Below, piece by piece: positions 7,910 through 18,022 of a stretch of 64,000 bases of DNA. How positions within the stretch are numbered: the stretch's first letter is position 1; the number at the start of each line of letters is the position of its first letter. A program made the position numbers and the translations under genes. The stretch comes from Butyrivibrio sp. NC2007. GTDB lineage: Bacteria; Bacillota; Clostridia; Lachnospirales; Lachnospiraceae. The stretch spans positions 61,495 to 125,494 of the forward strand of contig NZ_ATWY01000014.1 of NCBI RefSeq assembly GCF_000421405.1, written 5' to 3'. The notes beneath the pieces are model-generated. The model had not been told where the DNA came from and made no database searches. It worked only from the letters and a program-made list of their open reading frames with translations.

Positions 7910-9067
7910 ATGTTTGGACGTTTGAAAGTTGCTATCATGGGAACCGGCAAGATTGCCGGAACAATGGCAGAGACACTAAAGGAAACCAAAGGTGTTACGT
8001 GTTATGCAGTTGGATCACGAACATTAGAAAATGCCGAGAAATTTGCCAGGGACTATGGCTTTAAAAAGGCCTATGGTTCTTATGCGGAGCTTGTTGCAGA
8101 TCCAAAAGTCGATCTAATCTATGTTGCAACTCCGCATTCGGAGCATTATGAGAATGTTAAGCTTGCTATTTCCGCAGGCAGAAACGTTATCTGCGAAAAA
8201 GCTTTCATGCTCAATGAAAAGCAGGCAAAAAAGATCTTTGAATTTGCTGAGGAGGAAAAGGTTCTTGTCACAGAAGCTATCTGGACAAGATATATGCCCA
8301 TGAGGACCAAACTCATGGAGATCCTTGCCAGCAATGTCATCGGTGAGCCCACTATGCTCACAGCTAATCTCAGTTACAATATCGCTTATAAAGAGAGGAT
8401 TCAAAAGCCTGAGCTCGGTGGGGGAGCTCTTTTGGATCTTGGTGTTTATTGCCTTCATTTTGCATCCATGGTATTCGGAAATGATGTAAAAGACATTGCA
8501 TCAATATGTACCTTTAACAATCTCGGAATGGATATGCAGGACAGCATCACACTCAGATATGCTGATGGAAAGATGGCTGTTTTAAATGCCACAGTTCTTT
8601 CAACGGGAGACAGAAACGGTGTCATCTACGGAAGCAAGGGCTTCATCGTAGTTGAGAACATCAACAATCCTGAGGCTATTGCTGTATATGACAACAACTA
8701 CAACAAGACTGCCTATTACAAGAGACCCAAGCAGAAGACCGGCTATGAGTATGAGATCGAAGCCTGTGTTAAGGCTATCGGAGAAGGATGGCTTGAATGC
8801 CCGGATATTCCTCATGCCGAGACTTTGAAGATTCTTAACATGATGGACTTTATCAGGAATAACAATCACATCGTATTCCCGGGTGAAGATGATAATAGTG
8901 AAGCTATAGAAACACCCGCAGAGACTACTGATGAATCTGTAGAGGTAATTGAAACTATACCGGAAACAGAGGCTGAGGCTTCTGAAGAAATTTCAGAAGC
9001 AGTGGAGCAGGGAGAGTATGAAGAAGAAGTTAATTCTGGGGATGATACTTCTGGCACTGACGTTTAA
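7910..9067 (+). CDS. Gfo/Idh/MocA-family NAD(P)-dependent oxidoreductase with acidic tail
   Basis: Residues 1-125 form a Rossmann domain ('VAIMGTGKIAGTMA'), with 'VATPHSEHYE' and the catalytic-lysine motif 'ICEKAF', followed by the Gfo/Idh/MocA C-terminal domain including 'GGGALLDLGVY'. Substrate is unknown; the family reduces or oxidises sugars and related alcohols. Odd feature: after about residue 325 there is a tail of some 60 residues made almost wholly of Glu, Thr, Ser and Asp, absent from normal members. The last 50 bases overlap the start of the next gene in another frame. A strong AAGGAGG precedes the start. Confidence 0.85.
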   Translation: MFGRLKVAIMGTGKIAGTMAETLKETKGVTCYAVGSRTLENAEKFARDYGFKKAYGSYAELVADPKVDLIYVATPHSEHYENVKLAISAGRNVICEKAFMLNEKQAKKIFEFAEEEKVLVTEAIWTRYMPMRTKLMEILASNVIGEPTMLTANLSYNIAYKERIQKPELGGGALLDLGVYCLHFASMVFGNDVKDIASICTFNNLGMDMQDSITLRYADGKMAVLNATVLSTGDRNGVIYGSKGFIVVENINNPEAIAVYDNNYNKTAYYKRPKQKTGYEYEIEACVKAIGEGWLECPDIPHAETLKILNMMDFIRNNNHIVFPGEDDNSEAIETPAETTDESVEVIETIPETEAEASEEISEAVEQGEYEEEVNSGDDTSGTDV

Positions 9068-10478
9068 TCAGTTTTCTTTCGTCAGTTTCGCAGATGAAAC
9101 TGATGATGCTATTTCTGAGATGAGGGAGAGGGAGGCCGAGACACAGGCGGCCATCTCCAATCTTCAGAAACAGACCAAGGAAACAAAGGAAGCAATCAGT
9201 GCCCTTGAAGGTCAAAAAGAGCAAACACAGCAAAGCGTAAGCAATCTGGAAAGCCAGAAGAGCTCTCTTCAGAGCACCATAAATGGCTATTCCAGTAAGT
9301 TAGAAACGCTTAACAGCGAAATTGACGAGGCTGAGGCGGCAATGGCCGTAGTCTCTGCTGAGATAGTATGCCTGAATAATGAGCTTGCAGAGGCTCAGAA
9401 GCAGGAAGCAGACAGATATGCACTTCTCAAAAAACGTCTGCAGTCTACCTACGAGAGTGGAGGCTCATCAGGACTTATCCGTGTTCTACTTGAATCCGGA
9501 TCTATTGGTGAACTTCTGACCAAGTTTGAGTATCTAAATGCAATTGTCAGATATGATCGCACAAAAATAGCTGAATATCAGGGACTTCAGGCTCAGATCG
9601 AGGAGCAGAAAAGAGTTGTTGAGGAAAAGGAAGCAGAGCTGGATGCTTATCAGGAACAGCTTGATGAGAAGCACACAGAACTGTCAAACCTCACTGATGA
9701 AGTAAAGGGGCAGCTCTCTTCAACCAAGAATTCGCTTTCGAGTGAGAAGAACAAGCTTTCAAGTTATGAAGATCAGCTAAAAGAGCTTGATAAGAAAATG
9801 AAAGATCTCGAAGCTCAGACAGCAGCAGCTCAGGCAAAGCTGGCTCAGCAATTGGCAGAGCGCCTTGCTCTTTCAAAGGAAAACCTGGGTGGTTCCTATG
9901 ATGCCAGTGAACAGGAGCTTATCTGGCTGGCAGCTACCATACAGGCCGAGTCGGATGGTGAATCCTATACAGGTAAACTCGGCGTAGGCTCAGTTATCAT
10001 GAACAGGGTAAAGAGTTCGGCTTTCCCAAATACAGTCATAGGCGTTATTACGCAGCCTATGCAGTTTGCACCCTACAGATCGGGAAAGGTTGAGTTCATC
10101 ATTGCAAATGGCCCAAATTCCACCTGTATAAGGGCAGCACAGGAAGTTTTGGCCGGTGCCCGTATCGGAGACTACCTTTTCTTTATGACTCAATATTGGG
10201 CCGATTATTACAGAATAAAGAACTATACAATGATAGGTCACCATGCCTTCTTTTATCGCTGGGAGACCTACGATCCGCCTGCAGAGGAAACTCCACAGGA
10301 AGACCCTGCACCACCTGAGGAAAATCAAGACAATGGCGGCGGTGAAAATACAGAAAATACAGAAAACCAGGAAGAAAATTCCGAGTCCTCAGAAGGTGGC
10401 GACGATAGCGGTGAGAGCAGTGAAAACAGTGAGGATGGCGGAGAAAACAGTGAAGAAAGTTCCGGAGACGGAGGATAA
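9018..10478 (+). CDS. secreted cell wall hydrolase: PcsB-like coiled coil plus SleB-type domain
   Basis: A signal peptide ('MKKKLILGMILLALTF', cut near the 'SFADE' segment) precedes a long coiled coil of about residues 25-285, like PcsB/CwlO-type wall hydrolases. A SleB/hydrolase-2 domain follows at about residues 300-420, with 'AATIQAESDGE' carrying the likely catalytic Glu and 'GVGSVIMNRV'. The last 60 residues are an acidic low-complexity tail of Glu, Asn, Ser and Gly. It likely cleaves peptidoglycan during growth or division. The ATG at 9018 is chosen because the signal peptide begins there and GGAGCAGGGAG is upstream; it lies inside the previous gene, giving a 50-base overlap. Confidence 0.87.
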   Translation: MKKKLILGMILLALTFNQFSFVSFADETDDAISEMREREAETQAAISNLQKQTKETKEAISALEGQKEQTQQSVSNLESQKSSLQSTINGYSSKLETLNSEIDEAEAAMAVVSAEIVCLNNELAEAQKQEADRYALLKKRLQSTYESGGSSGLIRVLLESGSIGELLTKFEYLNAIVRYDRTKIAEYQGLQAQIEEQKRVVEEKEAELDAYQEQLDEKHTELSNLTDEVKGQLSSTKNSLSSEKNKLSSYEDQLKELDKKMKDLEAQTAAAQAKLAQQLAERLALSKENLGGSYDASEQELIWLAATIQAESDGESYTGKLGVGSVIMNRVKSSAFPNTVIGVITQPMQFAPYRSGKVEFIIANGPNSTCIRAAQEVLAGARIGDYLFFMTQYWADYYRIKNYTMIGHHAFFYRWETYDPPAEETPQEDPAPPEENQDNGGGENTENTENQEENSESSEGGDDSGESSENSEDGGENSEESSGDGG

Positions 10479-10484
10479 ATTAAG

Positions 10485-10520
10485 CCCCATTACAGCATAA
10501 AAACTGTAATGGGGTATATT
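10485..10520 (+). terminator. stem-loop terminator after the wall hydrolase
   Basis: Perfect 11-bp stem, 10485-10495 with 10504-10514, GC-rich at its base. The following bases are A/T-rich rather than a clean T run. Confidence 0.65.
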
Positions 10521-10532
10521 TATAAAAAACTC

Positions 10533-10561
10533 TTGCGCTTTAAACTATCAAAGTGTATAAT
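10533..10561 (+). promoter_or_regulatory. promoter of gdhA
   Basis: TTGCGC at 10533-10538 and a perfect TATAAT at 10556-10561 with a 17-base spacer. The -10 box lies inside the inverted repeat GTATAATTGTATAC (10555-10568), which recurs upstream of the aminotransferase gene at 46730. Confidence 0.75.
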
Positions 10562-10583
10562 TGTATACAATTATTGATGCTAA

Positions 10584-11942
<1,359 letters not shown>

Positions 11943-11978
11943 TAAATAACCCTCCAATTTGATTTAACCGACAATAAT

Positions 11979-12015
11979 AAATCCTCCGGTAATTGCTTAC
12001 CGGAGGATTTTTTAT
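11979..12015. terminator. bidirectional terminator between gdhA and ptsI
   Basis: A 14-bp perfect stem (11979-11992 with 11997-12010) with a TTGC loop. T-rich stretches flank it on both strands, so it can serve the two convergent genes. Confidence 0.9.
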
Positions 12016-12026
12016 TTATTGCTTTA

Positions 12027-13733
12027 TTATTCTTTAGCAGATTCTTTTAATAACTTTTGTATCTCACCTTCTGTATCAAGAGCCATAACCTTGGCTGCAA
12101 GATCGTCAGCTTCCTGCTTGGTCCACTTGGAGATGATACATCTCGCTGTAAGAACAAGAACAGGATTTACTGAAAACTCAGTAAGACCAAAGGAGATGAG
12201 AAGAGGTATCATAAGCGGATCTGCAGCTGCTTCTCCGCACATTCCAACAGGTATTCCCGCTTCAACACCGCACTCTATTATGTGCTTGATGGAGCGAAGA
12301 ACCGATGGCTGGAAGGTTGAGTAGAGATATGCAACATCTGCATTTCCTCTGTCAACGCTCATGGTGTACTGTGTCAAGTCATTGGTACCGATTGAGAAGA
12401 AGTCCGACTCTTTTGCAAGAAGGTCAGCAATAAGAGAAGCAGAAGCAGTCTCTACCATGCAGCCTACTTCAATATCCTTGTCATAGGCTATACCGTTTGC
12501 ATCGAAGTCTTTCTTGATCTCGGCAACCATCTCTTTTACTGCACGGATTTCTTCTACGCAGGTTACGAGAGGAACCATGATCTTAACCTTACCGAAAGCG
12601 CTGGCTCTCACAATAGCACGAAGCTGGATCATGTAGTTGTCTCTGTTTCCGAGACAGTACCTAACAGCTCTGTATCCGAGGAAAGGATTCTCTTCCTTCT
12701 TGATGTTGAGGTAAGGAATATCCTTGTCTCCTCCAACGTCGAGAGTTCTGATTATCACAGGCTTGCCACCAAGAGTCTCAGCTGCTTCTTTATAAGCTGC
12801 AAACTGCTCGTCCTCTGTGGGCATCTTGGTGTTGTCCATGAACAGGAACTCTGAGCGGAAAAGACCTACACCTTCACCGTCACATTCAACAGCCTTCTTG
12901 GCATCTTTTGGAGTTCCGATGTTGCAGAAAAGTTCGAGATTTATTCCGTCTGCAGTCACAGTCTCTTTTCCAAGGAAGCCCTTGAGCTCAGCCTGTTTCT
13001 TGATGTAATCCTCTCGCTTAATGATGTACTGTGAAAGAATGTCTCCCTCGGGATTGATGTAAACATTTCCTTCTGTTCCGTCTACAATAGCAGTGTCCTT
13101 GTCTTTTACAAGGGTTGTAATGTCAGGGACGGAGAGTACTGCGGGAATTTCCAGAGCCCTTGCAAGGATAGCGGAGTGGGAGGTCTTGCCTCCAACCTCT
13201 GTTATGATACCTGCTACGTTTTCCTTGACTATCTGTGAAGTCATGGAAGGAGTCAGGTCTCTTGCAACCAGGATAGTTCCCGGTGCAACCTTGCTGATAT
13301 CAATGTCTTCAATCCCAAGAAGGATCTTGAGAAGGCTGACCTTGATATCGCTGATATCTGAAGCTCTCTGACGCATCATGTCATCATCCATTTTGGAGAA
13401 CATTCCGATGAACATGTCGCAGACAGCTTCTACAGCAGACTCTGCGCACTGACCTGCGGCGATCATCTTACCCATTTCTCCGGACATGGAGGGGTCAGAC
13501 ATCATTACAAGGTGTCCCTCAAGGATCTCAGCCTCTTTGGGACCGATGCGCTTTCTGATATCCTCAGCCATTTCAGCGGTTTCTTTTTTGAACTGCTCAA
13601 CAGCTTTGTCAAAGCGCGCTTTTTCGCTTTCTGTGTCTTCTACTTTGACAGCATCATACTTGAGCTCGTGCTCAGTAATAACACAGATGCTGCCGATTCC
13701 GATTCCGCGGGATGCGGCGATTCCGTTGTACAT
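12027..13733 (-). CDS. ptsI: PTS enzyme I (phosphoenolpyruvate-protein phosphotransferase)
   Basis: Enzyme I takes the phosphate from phosphoenolpyruvate and passes it to HPr. The 568-residue protein has the N-terminal HPr-binding helices, the phosphohistidine motif 'GGKTSHSAILARALEIP' near residue 188, and the PEP-binding barrel with 'LFRSEFLFMD' and a 'VGMCGEAAADP' loop. Its start is one base from the end of ptsH, so the pair is cotranscribed. Here ptsHI sits at the 3' end of the fructose operon rather than in a separate general PTS locus. Confidence 0.97.
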   Translation of the reverse strand: MYNGIAASRGIGIGSICVITEHELKYDAVKVEDTESEKARFDKAVEQFKKETAEMAEDIRKRIGPKEAEILEGHLVMMSDPSMSGEMGKMIAAGQCAESAVEAVCDMFIGMFSKMDDDMMRQRASDISDIKVSLLKILLGIEDIDISKVAPGTILVARDLTPSMTSQIVKENVAGIITEVGGKTSHSAILARALEIPAVLSVPDITTLVKDKDTAIVDGTEGNVYINPEGDILSQYIIKREDYIKKQAELKGFLGKETVTADGINLELFCNIGTPKDAKKAVECDGEGVGLFRSEFLFMDNTKMPTEDEQFAAYKEAAETLGGKPVIIRTLDVGGDKDIPYLNIKKEENPFLGYRAVRYCLGNRDNYMIQLRAIVRASAFGKVKIMVPLVTCVEEIRAVKEMVAEIKKDFDANGIAYDKDIEVGCMVETASASLIADLLAKESDFFSIGTNDLTQYTMSVDRGNADVAYLYSTFQPSVLRSIKHIIECGVEAGIPVGMCGEAAADPLMIPLLISFGLTEFSVNPVLVLTARCIISKWTKQEADDLAAKVMALDTEGEIQKLLKESAKE

Positions 13734-13734
13734 A

Positions 13735-13998
13735 TCAGTCTCCTAATCCACTCTCAACAAGTTCAATAGCTTTCTTAAGTGCATCCTGTTCGTCAGCGCC
13801 GTCGCACTGGATCTCGATCTCAGCGCCGCACTTGATGCAAGCGCTCATAAGCATCATAACGCTCTTTGCATCATAAGCTGTTCCGTTAAAGACAACCTTT
13901 ACATCACTTGCAAAGGGAGTCATAGCCTGTGAAAAGACACTTGCCGGACGCATGTGCATTCCCTGTTCGTTTGTTACTGTGATTTTCTGTGATACCAT
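13735..13998 (-). CDS. ptsH: HPr phosphocarrier protein
   Basis: The 87-residue protein carries both regulatory sites of Gram-positive HPr: His15 in 'GMHMRPAS', which relays phosphate from enzyme I to EII, and Ser46 in 'YDAKSVMML', the site used by HPr kinase in carbon catabolite control with CcpA. It lies between fruA (53 bases upstream) and ptsI (one base downstream). Confidence 0.97.
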   Translation of the reverse strand: MVSQKITVTNEQGMHMRPASVFSQAMTPFASDVKVVFNGTAYDAKSVMMLMSACIKCGAEIEIQCDGADEQDALKKAIELVESGLGD

Positions 13999-14051
13999 AA
14001 TCTGTTTTTTCCTTTCTGTTAATCAGACAATAATAAAGCTGTTAGTTTATT

Positions 14052-15992
14052 TTATGCTTCCTGAGCATTCTTTTTAAGAATACCAAGAAGAAGACATCCA
14101 ACTGCAGATCCTACTAAAAGAGCTACCAGGTACATTGCAACGTTTCCTACTACAGGGAATACGAAGATTCCGCCGTGAGGTGCCATAAGTGTGCACTTGA
14201 AGGCCATTGAGAGAGCACCTGCAACTCCTGATCCAACAAGAAGTGAAGGAATTACATGGAGAGGATCAGCTGCTGCGTAAGGGATAGCACCCTCTGTGAT
14301 GAATGAGAGACCCATAATGAAGTTAACAGGGCCGGACTTTCTCTCAGCTGCAGTAAATTTCTTCTTAAAGAAGATGGTTGCAAGAGCGATGGCAATAGGA
14401 GGAACCATTCCGCCTACCATGATTGCTGCCATGATCATGTAACCTGTCTCGTTCTGGTTAGCAAGTGAAGCAAGACCGAATGCGTAAGCAGCCTTGTTGA
14501 GAGGGCCACCCATGTCTGTTGCCATCATTGCTCCAAGGAGTGCACCAAGGATGATGATTGATCCGTTTGACATTCCTGTAAGAACACCTGAGATCCAAGC
14601 GTTAAGTGCACCAACAACAGGATTGATGAGGCACATAACAAGACCGATAAGAAGTGTTCCGATGAGCGGATAGATAAGTACAGGCTTGATTCCCTCAAGA
14701 GCAGGAGGAAGAACCTCACATACCTTGCGAAGACCAAGAACAATGTAACCACCTACAAAACCTGCTACAAGAGCACCAAGGAAAGCTGAAGGAACGTCGC
14801 CTCCGGGAGAAGCGAATGTAGCACCGGTTGATGCAAGATAACCACCTACGAAACCAACTGCAAGACCTGGACGGTCAGCAATACTCTGTGCAATAAAGCC
14901 TGCAAGAATAGGAAGCATGAATCCGAATGCAGCGCCGCCGATTGACTTAAACCATGCAGCTACAGGTGTGTTTGAACCAAAGTTACTTGGATCGATTGAG
15001 TAGTCATCCAAAAGGAATGCGATAGCAATAAGGATACCGCCACCGATAACGAATGGAAGCATATGTGATACACCGTTCATAAGGTGTTTGTATGCTTTTC
15101 TTCCTGCACTCTCATTTGATGTTGTCTCTGACTTTGTAACTGCGCCTGTGTGATGGTAAACAGCTACGTCACCTGTCTGAGCCTTCTTGATGAGATCTTC
15201 AGGACCGTGGATAGCTTCTTTGGTAGAAGCGATGATAACCTTCTTACCATCGAATCTTCCCATTTCGATGTTCTTGTCAGCTGCTACGATAACAGCATCA
15301 GCATCAGCGATTTCTGCTGCTGTAAGGACATCCTTTGCTCCGCCTGAACCGTCTTTTTCTACCTTGATGTCAATGCCCATCTCTTTAGCCTTGAGCTCAA
15401 GAGCCTCAGCTGCCATGAAGGTGTGAGCGATTCCAGTAGGACATGCTGTAACACCGACGAGCTTTCTAATTGAAGGAGCAGCAGGAGCAGCAGGAGCAGC
15501 AGCGGCTGCTTTCTTCTGAGCTTCTTCAGCATCCTTTGCAGCTTCCTTACTATCAATTATAGCAAGGAATTCATCAGCTGTTTTAGCATCGATGAGCTTT
15601 TGTGAAAAACTCTGATCCATGAGAAGTGTCATCAGCTTTGAGAGCACTTCAAGATGTGTGTCTGCTGCTGTATCAGGTGCAGCTATCATAAAGAAGAGCT
15701 TACTTGGGTTTCCGTCAAGTGACTTGTAATCAATTCCAGCAGGAATTGTCATGGCAGTAACGCCTGCTGTTGCTACAGCTGCTGACTTTCCGTGAGGAAC
15801 TGCGATTCCCATGCCAACTGCTGTTGAACCCTTTTCTTCTCTTGCGAGGATTGCTTTCTTAAACTCCTCCGCATCCTTTAAGTTACCAACCTTTGAATGG
15901 AGCTCGATGAGCTTGTCGATTGCTGCATTCTGGTCAGCGGCATCTACGCCGAGCGCAATGCCATCCTTTCTTAGTAAATCTGTGATTTTCAT
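14052..15992 (-). CDS. fruA: fructose-specific PTS enzyme IIABC
   Basis: This fused permease imports fructose and releases fructose-1-phosphate. The order is IIA (phospho-His67 in 'AVPHGKS'), an Ala/Lys linker, IIB (phospho-Cys184 in 'VTACPTGIAHTF') and a IIC membrane domain from about residue 300 to the end with about 8-10 helices. The length, 646 residues, is normal for fused FruA. The start follows AGGAGGGT. Its upstream partner fruK phosphorylates the product. Confidence 0.95.
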   Translation of the reverse strand: MKITDLLRKDGIALGVDAADQNAAIDKLIELHSKVGNLKDAEEFKKAILAREEKGSTAVGMGIAVPHGKSAAVATAGVTAMTIPAGIDYKSLDGNPSKLFFMIAAPDTAADTHLEVLSKLMTLLMDQSFSQKLIDAKTADEFLAIIDSKEAAKDAEEAQKKAAAAAPAAPAAPSIRKLVGVTACPTGIAHTFMAAEALELKAKEMGIDIKVEKDGSGGAKDVLTAAEIADADAVIVAADKNIEMGRFDGKKVIIASTKEAIHGPEDLIKKAQTGDVAVYHHTGAVTKSETTSNESAGRKAYKHLMNGVSHMLPFVIGGGILIAIAFLLDDYSIDPSNFGSNTPVAAWFKSIGGAAFGFMLPILAGFIAQSIADRPGLAVGFVGGYLASTGATFASPGGDVPSAFLGALVAGFVGGYIVLGLRKVCEVLPPALEGIKPVLIYPLIGTLLIGLVMCLINPVVGALNAWISGVLTGMSNGSIIILGALLGAMMATDMGGPLNKAAYAFGLASLANQNETGYMIMAAIMVGGMVPPIAIALATIFFKKKFTAAERKSGPVNFIMGLSFITEGAIPYAAADPLHVIPSLLVGSGVAGALSMAFKCTLMAPHGGIFVFPVVGNVAMYLVALLVGSAVGCLLLGILKKNAQEA

Positions 15993-16050
15993 AGACCCTC
16001 CTTTTGGCTTTTTGCCGTCATAGTATCCCCTTTACAAAATCTATTCCTCT

Positions 16051-16956
16051 TTAAAGATTTTTATAAAGCTCGAGAATTGCTTCTCCTGTGGCGAGATCGT
16101 CTGAGAAAGCAGTAGCTGATCCTGCTGCAGTACCCATCTTAAGAGCTTCTTCATAACTCTTATTCTTAAAGTATCCTGCGATGAAGCCTGCTACCATTGA
16201 ATCTCCTGCGCCAACGGAATTTTTAACCTTGCCCTTTGGAACTCCGATGCGGAACTTTTCTCCGGTCTCGGCTATGAGCATTGCTCCGTCGCCTGCCATT
16301 GAGATAAGTACGTTCCTTGCACCAAGCTCCTGGAGCTTTTTGGCATAGAATTCAATCTCGTCATCAGTCTTAAGCACTGTGCCAAACATCTCACCAAGCT
16401 CGTGATTATTTGGCTTTATTAAGAATGGATGATATTTAAGGACATTCTTTAAAAGATCCTTTGTCGCATCCACAACGACATCAACTTTTTTATCTGCAAC
16501 CAGAGCGATGAGCTTTTCATAGACATCGTTTGGAAGAGAATTCGGAATGCTGCCGGCCAGAATGATCATGTCGCCGTCTTTAAGAGCAGCGACCTTGTCA
16601 AAGAGCTTTTTCCTGGCATCTTCAGGAATCTTGGGCCCCTGAGCATTTATCTCTGTTTCGGCTTCGCCCTTGATCTTTACATTGATCCTGGAGATTCCTT
16701 CATCCAGCTGGATGAAATCTGCGATGATACCTTTTCCGATAACGCTTTCCTCAATAGCCTTACCGGTAAAGCCTGCAGTGAATCCAAGAGCAGTGCTCTC
16801 AAGACCGAGGTTTTTAAGAATTGTTGAGACATTAATGCCTTTGCCACCAAAGTAACAGTCTTCGGAATCTGAACGATTGGTCATCCCCGGAAGGAGTTTG
16901 TCGCTCATTCTTACGATGTAATCAATGGCAGGATTAAATGTAACCGTATAAATCAT
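16051..16956 (-). CDS. fruK: 1-phosphofructokinase
   Basis: A PfkB-family kinase that converts fructose-1-phosphate to fructose-1,6-bisphosphate. The N-terminal 'TFNPAIDYIV', the 'GGKGINVS' substrate motif near residue 38 and the anion-hole/catalytic 'GAGDSMVAGF' near residue 250 are present. The 301-residue length is normal. It lies 14 bases after fruR and before fruA, the classic fruRKA order. Confidence 0.95.
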   Translation of the reverse strand: MIYTVTFNPAIDYIVRMSDKLLPGMTNRSDSEDCYFGGKGINVSTILKNLGLESTALGFTAGFTGKAIEESVIGKGIIADFIQLDEGISRINVKIKGEAETEINAQGPKIPEDARKKLFDKVAALKDGDMIILAGSIPNSLPNDVYEKLIALVADKKVDVVVDATKDLLKNVLKYHPFLIKPNNHELGEMFGTVLKTDDEIEFYAKKLQELGARNVLISMAGDGAMLIAETGEKFRIGVPKGKVKNSVGAGDSMVAGFIAGYFKNKSYEEALKMGTAAGSATAFSDDLATGEAILELYKNL

Positions 16957-16970
16957 TTGTGCCTCCCTTT

Positions 16971-17720
16971 TTATTCAACTACCTTGATAATGGTCTTACT
17001 GTGGTAGTTCTTGCCGACTTCTTTGTCGGTGATAATGCAGCAACTGGAAATGTCTGCAAAAGTAACTGAACTTATCTGTCCAAACTTGCTGTGATCAGCA
17101 AGGATGTAGGAGATATAAGCGTGCTTTACCGCTTCCTCTTTTACAAGAGCTTCATCCACGTCCGGGGTGGTGTAGCCTGCATTTATGGAGATTCCGTTGG
17201 TTCCCATGAAGGCTTTTGTGAAGTGATACTTCCTGATGCCTTCGATACAGTCTGGGCCGATGATAGCCTCAGTGGCTGCCTTGCATCTTCCGCCGATTAT
17301 CATGGTGTTCAGGTTCTTCTCAAGGAGCTTTTTGGCATGGACAATACCGTTGGTGATGTATTTTGCCTTGGTGTTGTCTATATACTTGATCATCTCCAGG
17401 GTGGTGGTACCTGAGTCAATGTAAACGAAGTCGTCATCATTTATCAGCGAAGCTGCATACTTACTTATGAGGTCTTTCTCCTCGACATTTAATGTGGCCT
17501 TGGCTGATACTGTGGGCTCGAGTGTGATTACATCACTTGCTGAAAGAGATGTGGCACCACCGAAGACCTTTAAGATCTTTCGCTCATCGTGAAGGACGGA
17601 TAAGTCTCTTCTGATGGTGGCTGCCGAAGCATCAAACTCTTCCATGAGCTCGTTTACCGTGACGGCGTTTTTTTCGTTTATATATGAAACAATCAGATCT
17701 CTGCGTTCCTGAGTGAGCAT
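16971..17720 (-). CDS. fruR: DeoR-family transcriptional regulator of the fructose operon
   Basis: The 249-residue protein has the N-terminal DeoR helix-turn-helix ('TVNELMEEFDASAATIRRDLSVL') and a C-terminal sugar-phosphate sensing domain with 'VYIDSGTTTLEMIKYI'. By analogy with other DeoR-type FruR proteins it likely represses the operon until fructose-1-phosphate builds up. The ATG at 17720 follows GGAGGGT; a longer frame starting at 17768 has no ribosome site. The AATCA/TGATT array just upstream is the probable operator. Confidence 0.9.
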   Translation of the reverse strand: MLTQERRDLIVSYINEKNAVTVNELMEEFDASAATIRRDLSVLHDERKILKVFGGATSLSASDVITLEPTVSAKATLNVEEKDLISKYAASLINDDDFVYIDSGTTTLEMIKYIDNTKAKYITNGIVHAKKLLEKNLNTMIIGGRCKAATEAIIGPDCIEGIRKYHFTKAFMGTNGISINAGYTTPDVDEALVKEEAVKHAYISYILADHSKFGQISSVTFADISSCCIITDKEVGKNYHSKTIIKVVE

Positions 17721-17775
17721 ATAACCCTCCAAACAAAAGTCAGCTATCTTATAGATTGAGGATAGCACTTTAAAA

Positions 17776-17864
17776 AATCAAATTCAATCAAAATAAATCA
17801 CAAATAATCAATGAGCTTTTTATTAAATAATCACAAATTAATATAAAATGATAAAAATCAATCA
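17776..17864 (-). promoter_or_regulatory. array of AATCA (TGATT) boxes upstream of fruR, probable operator
   Basis: AATCA occurs at 17776, 17786, 17796 and 17806, exactly 10 bases apart, and again at 17829, 17856 and 17860. On the transcribed strand these are TGATT boxes placed on one face of the helix, between about 55 and 145 bases upstream of the fruR start. DeoR-family proteins are known to bind short direct repeats of this kind; the assignment to FruR is inference. Confidence 0.55.
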
Positions 17865-17949
17865 ACAAAAAAGCATCAAATGATCACTCCCGAAAGCACA
17901 GTATATTCTAAAAAAAGCATAAAGCTTTTCTTATAACCGTATATCTGCC

Positions 17950-17979
17950 TTTACAAAAGCTCCCCAAATAAACTAAAAT
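17950..17979 (+). promoter_or_regulatory. candidate promoter of the cheC gene
   Basis: TTTACA at 17950-17955 and TAAAAT at 17974-17979 with an 18-base spacer, about 45 bases before the TTG start. Confidence 0.45.
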
Positions 17980-18022
17980 AGAAGAGGATTCTGTACAAAA
18001 GACATATTGGAGGTGACTGACT

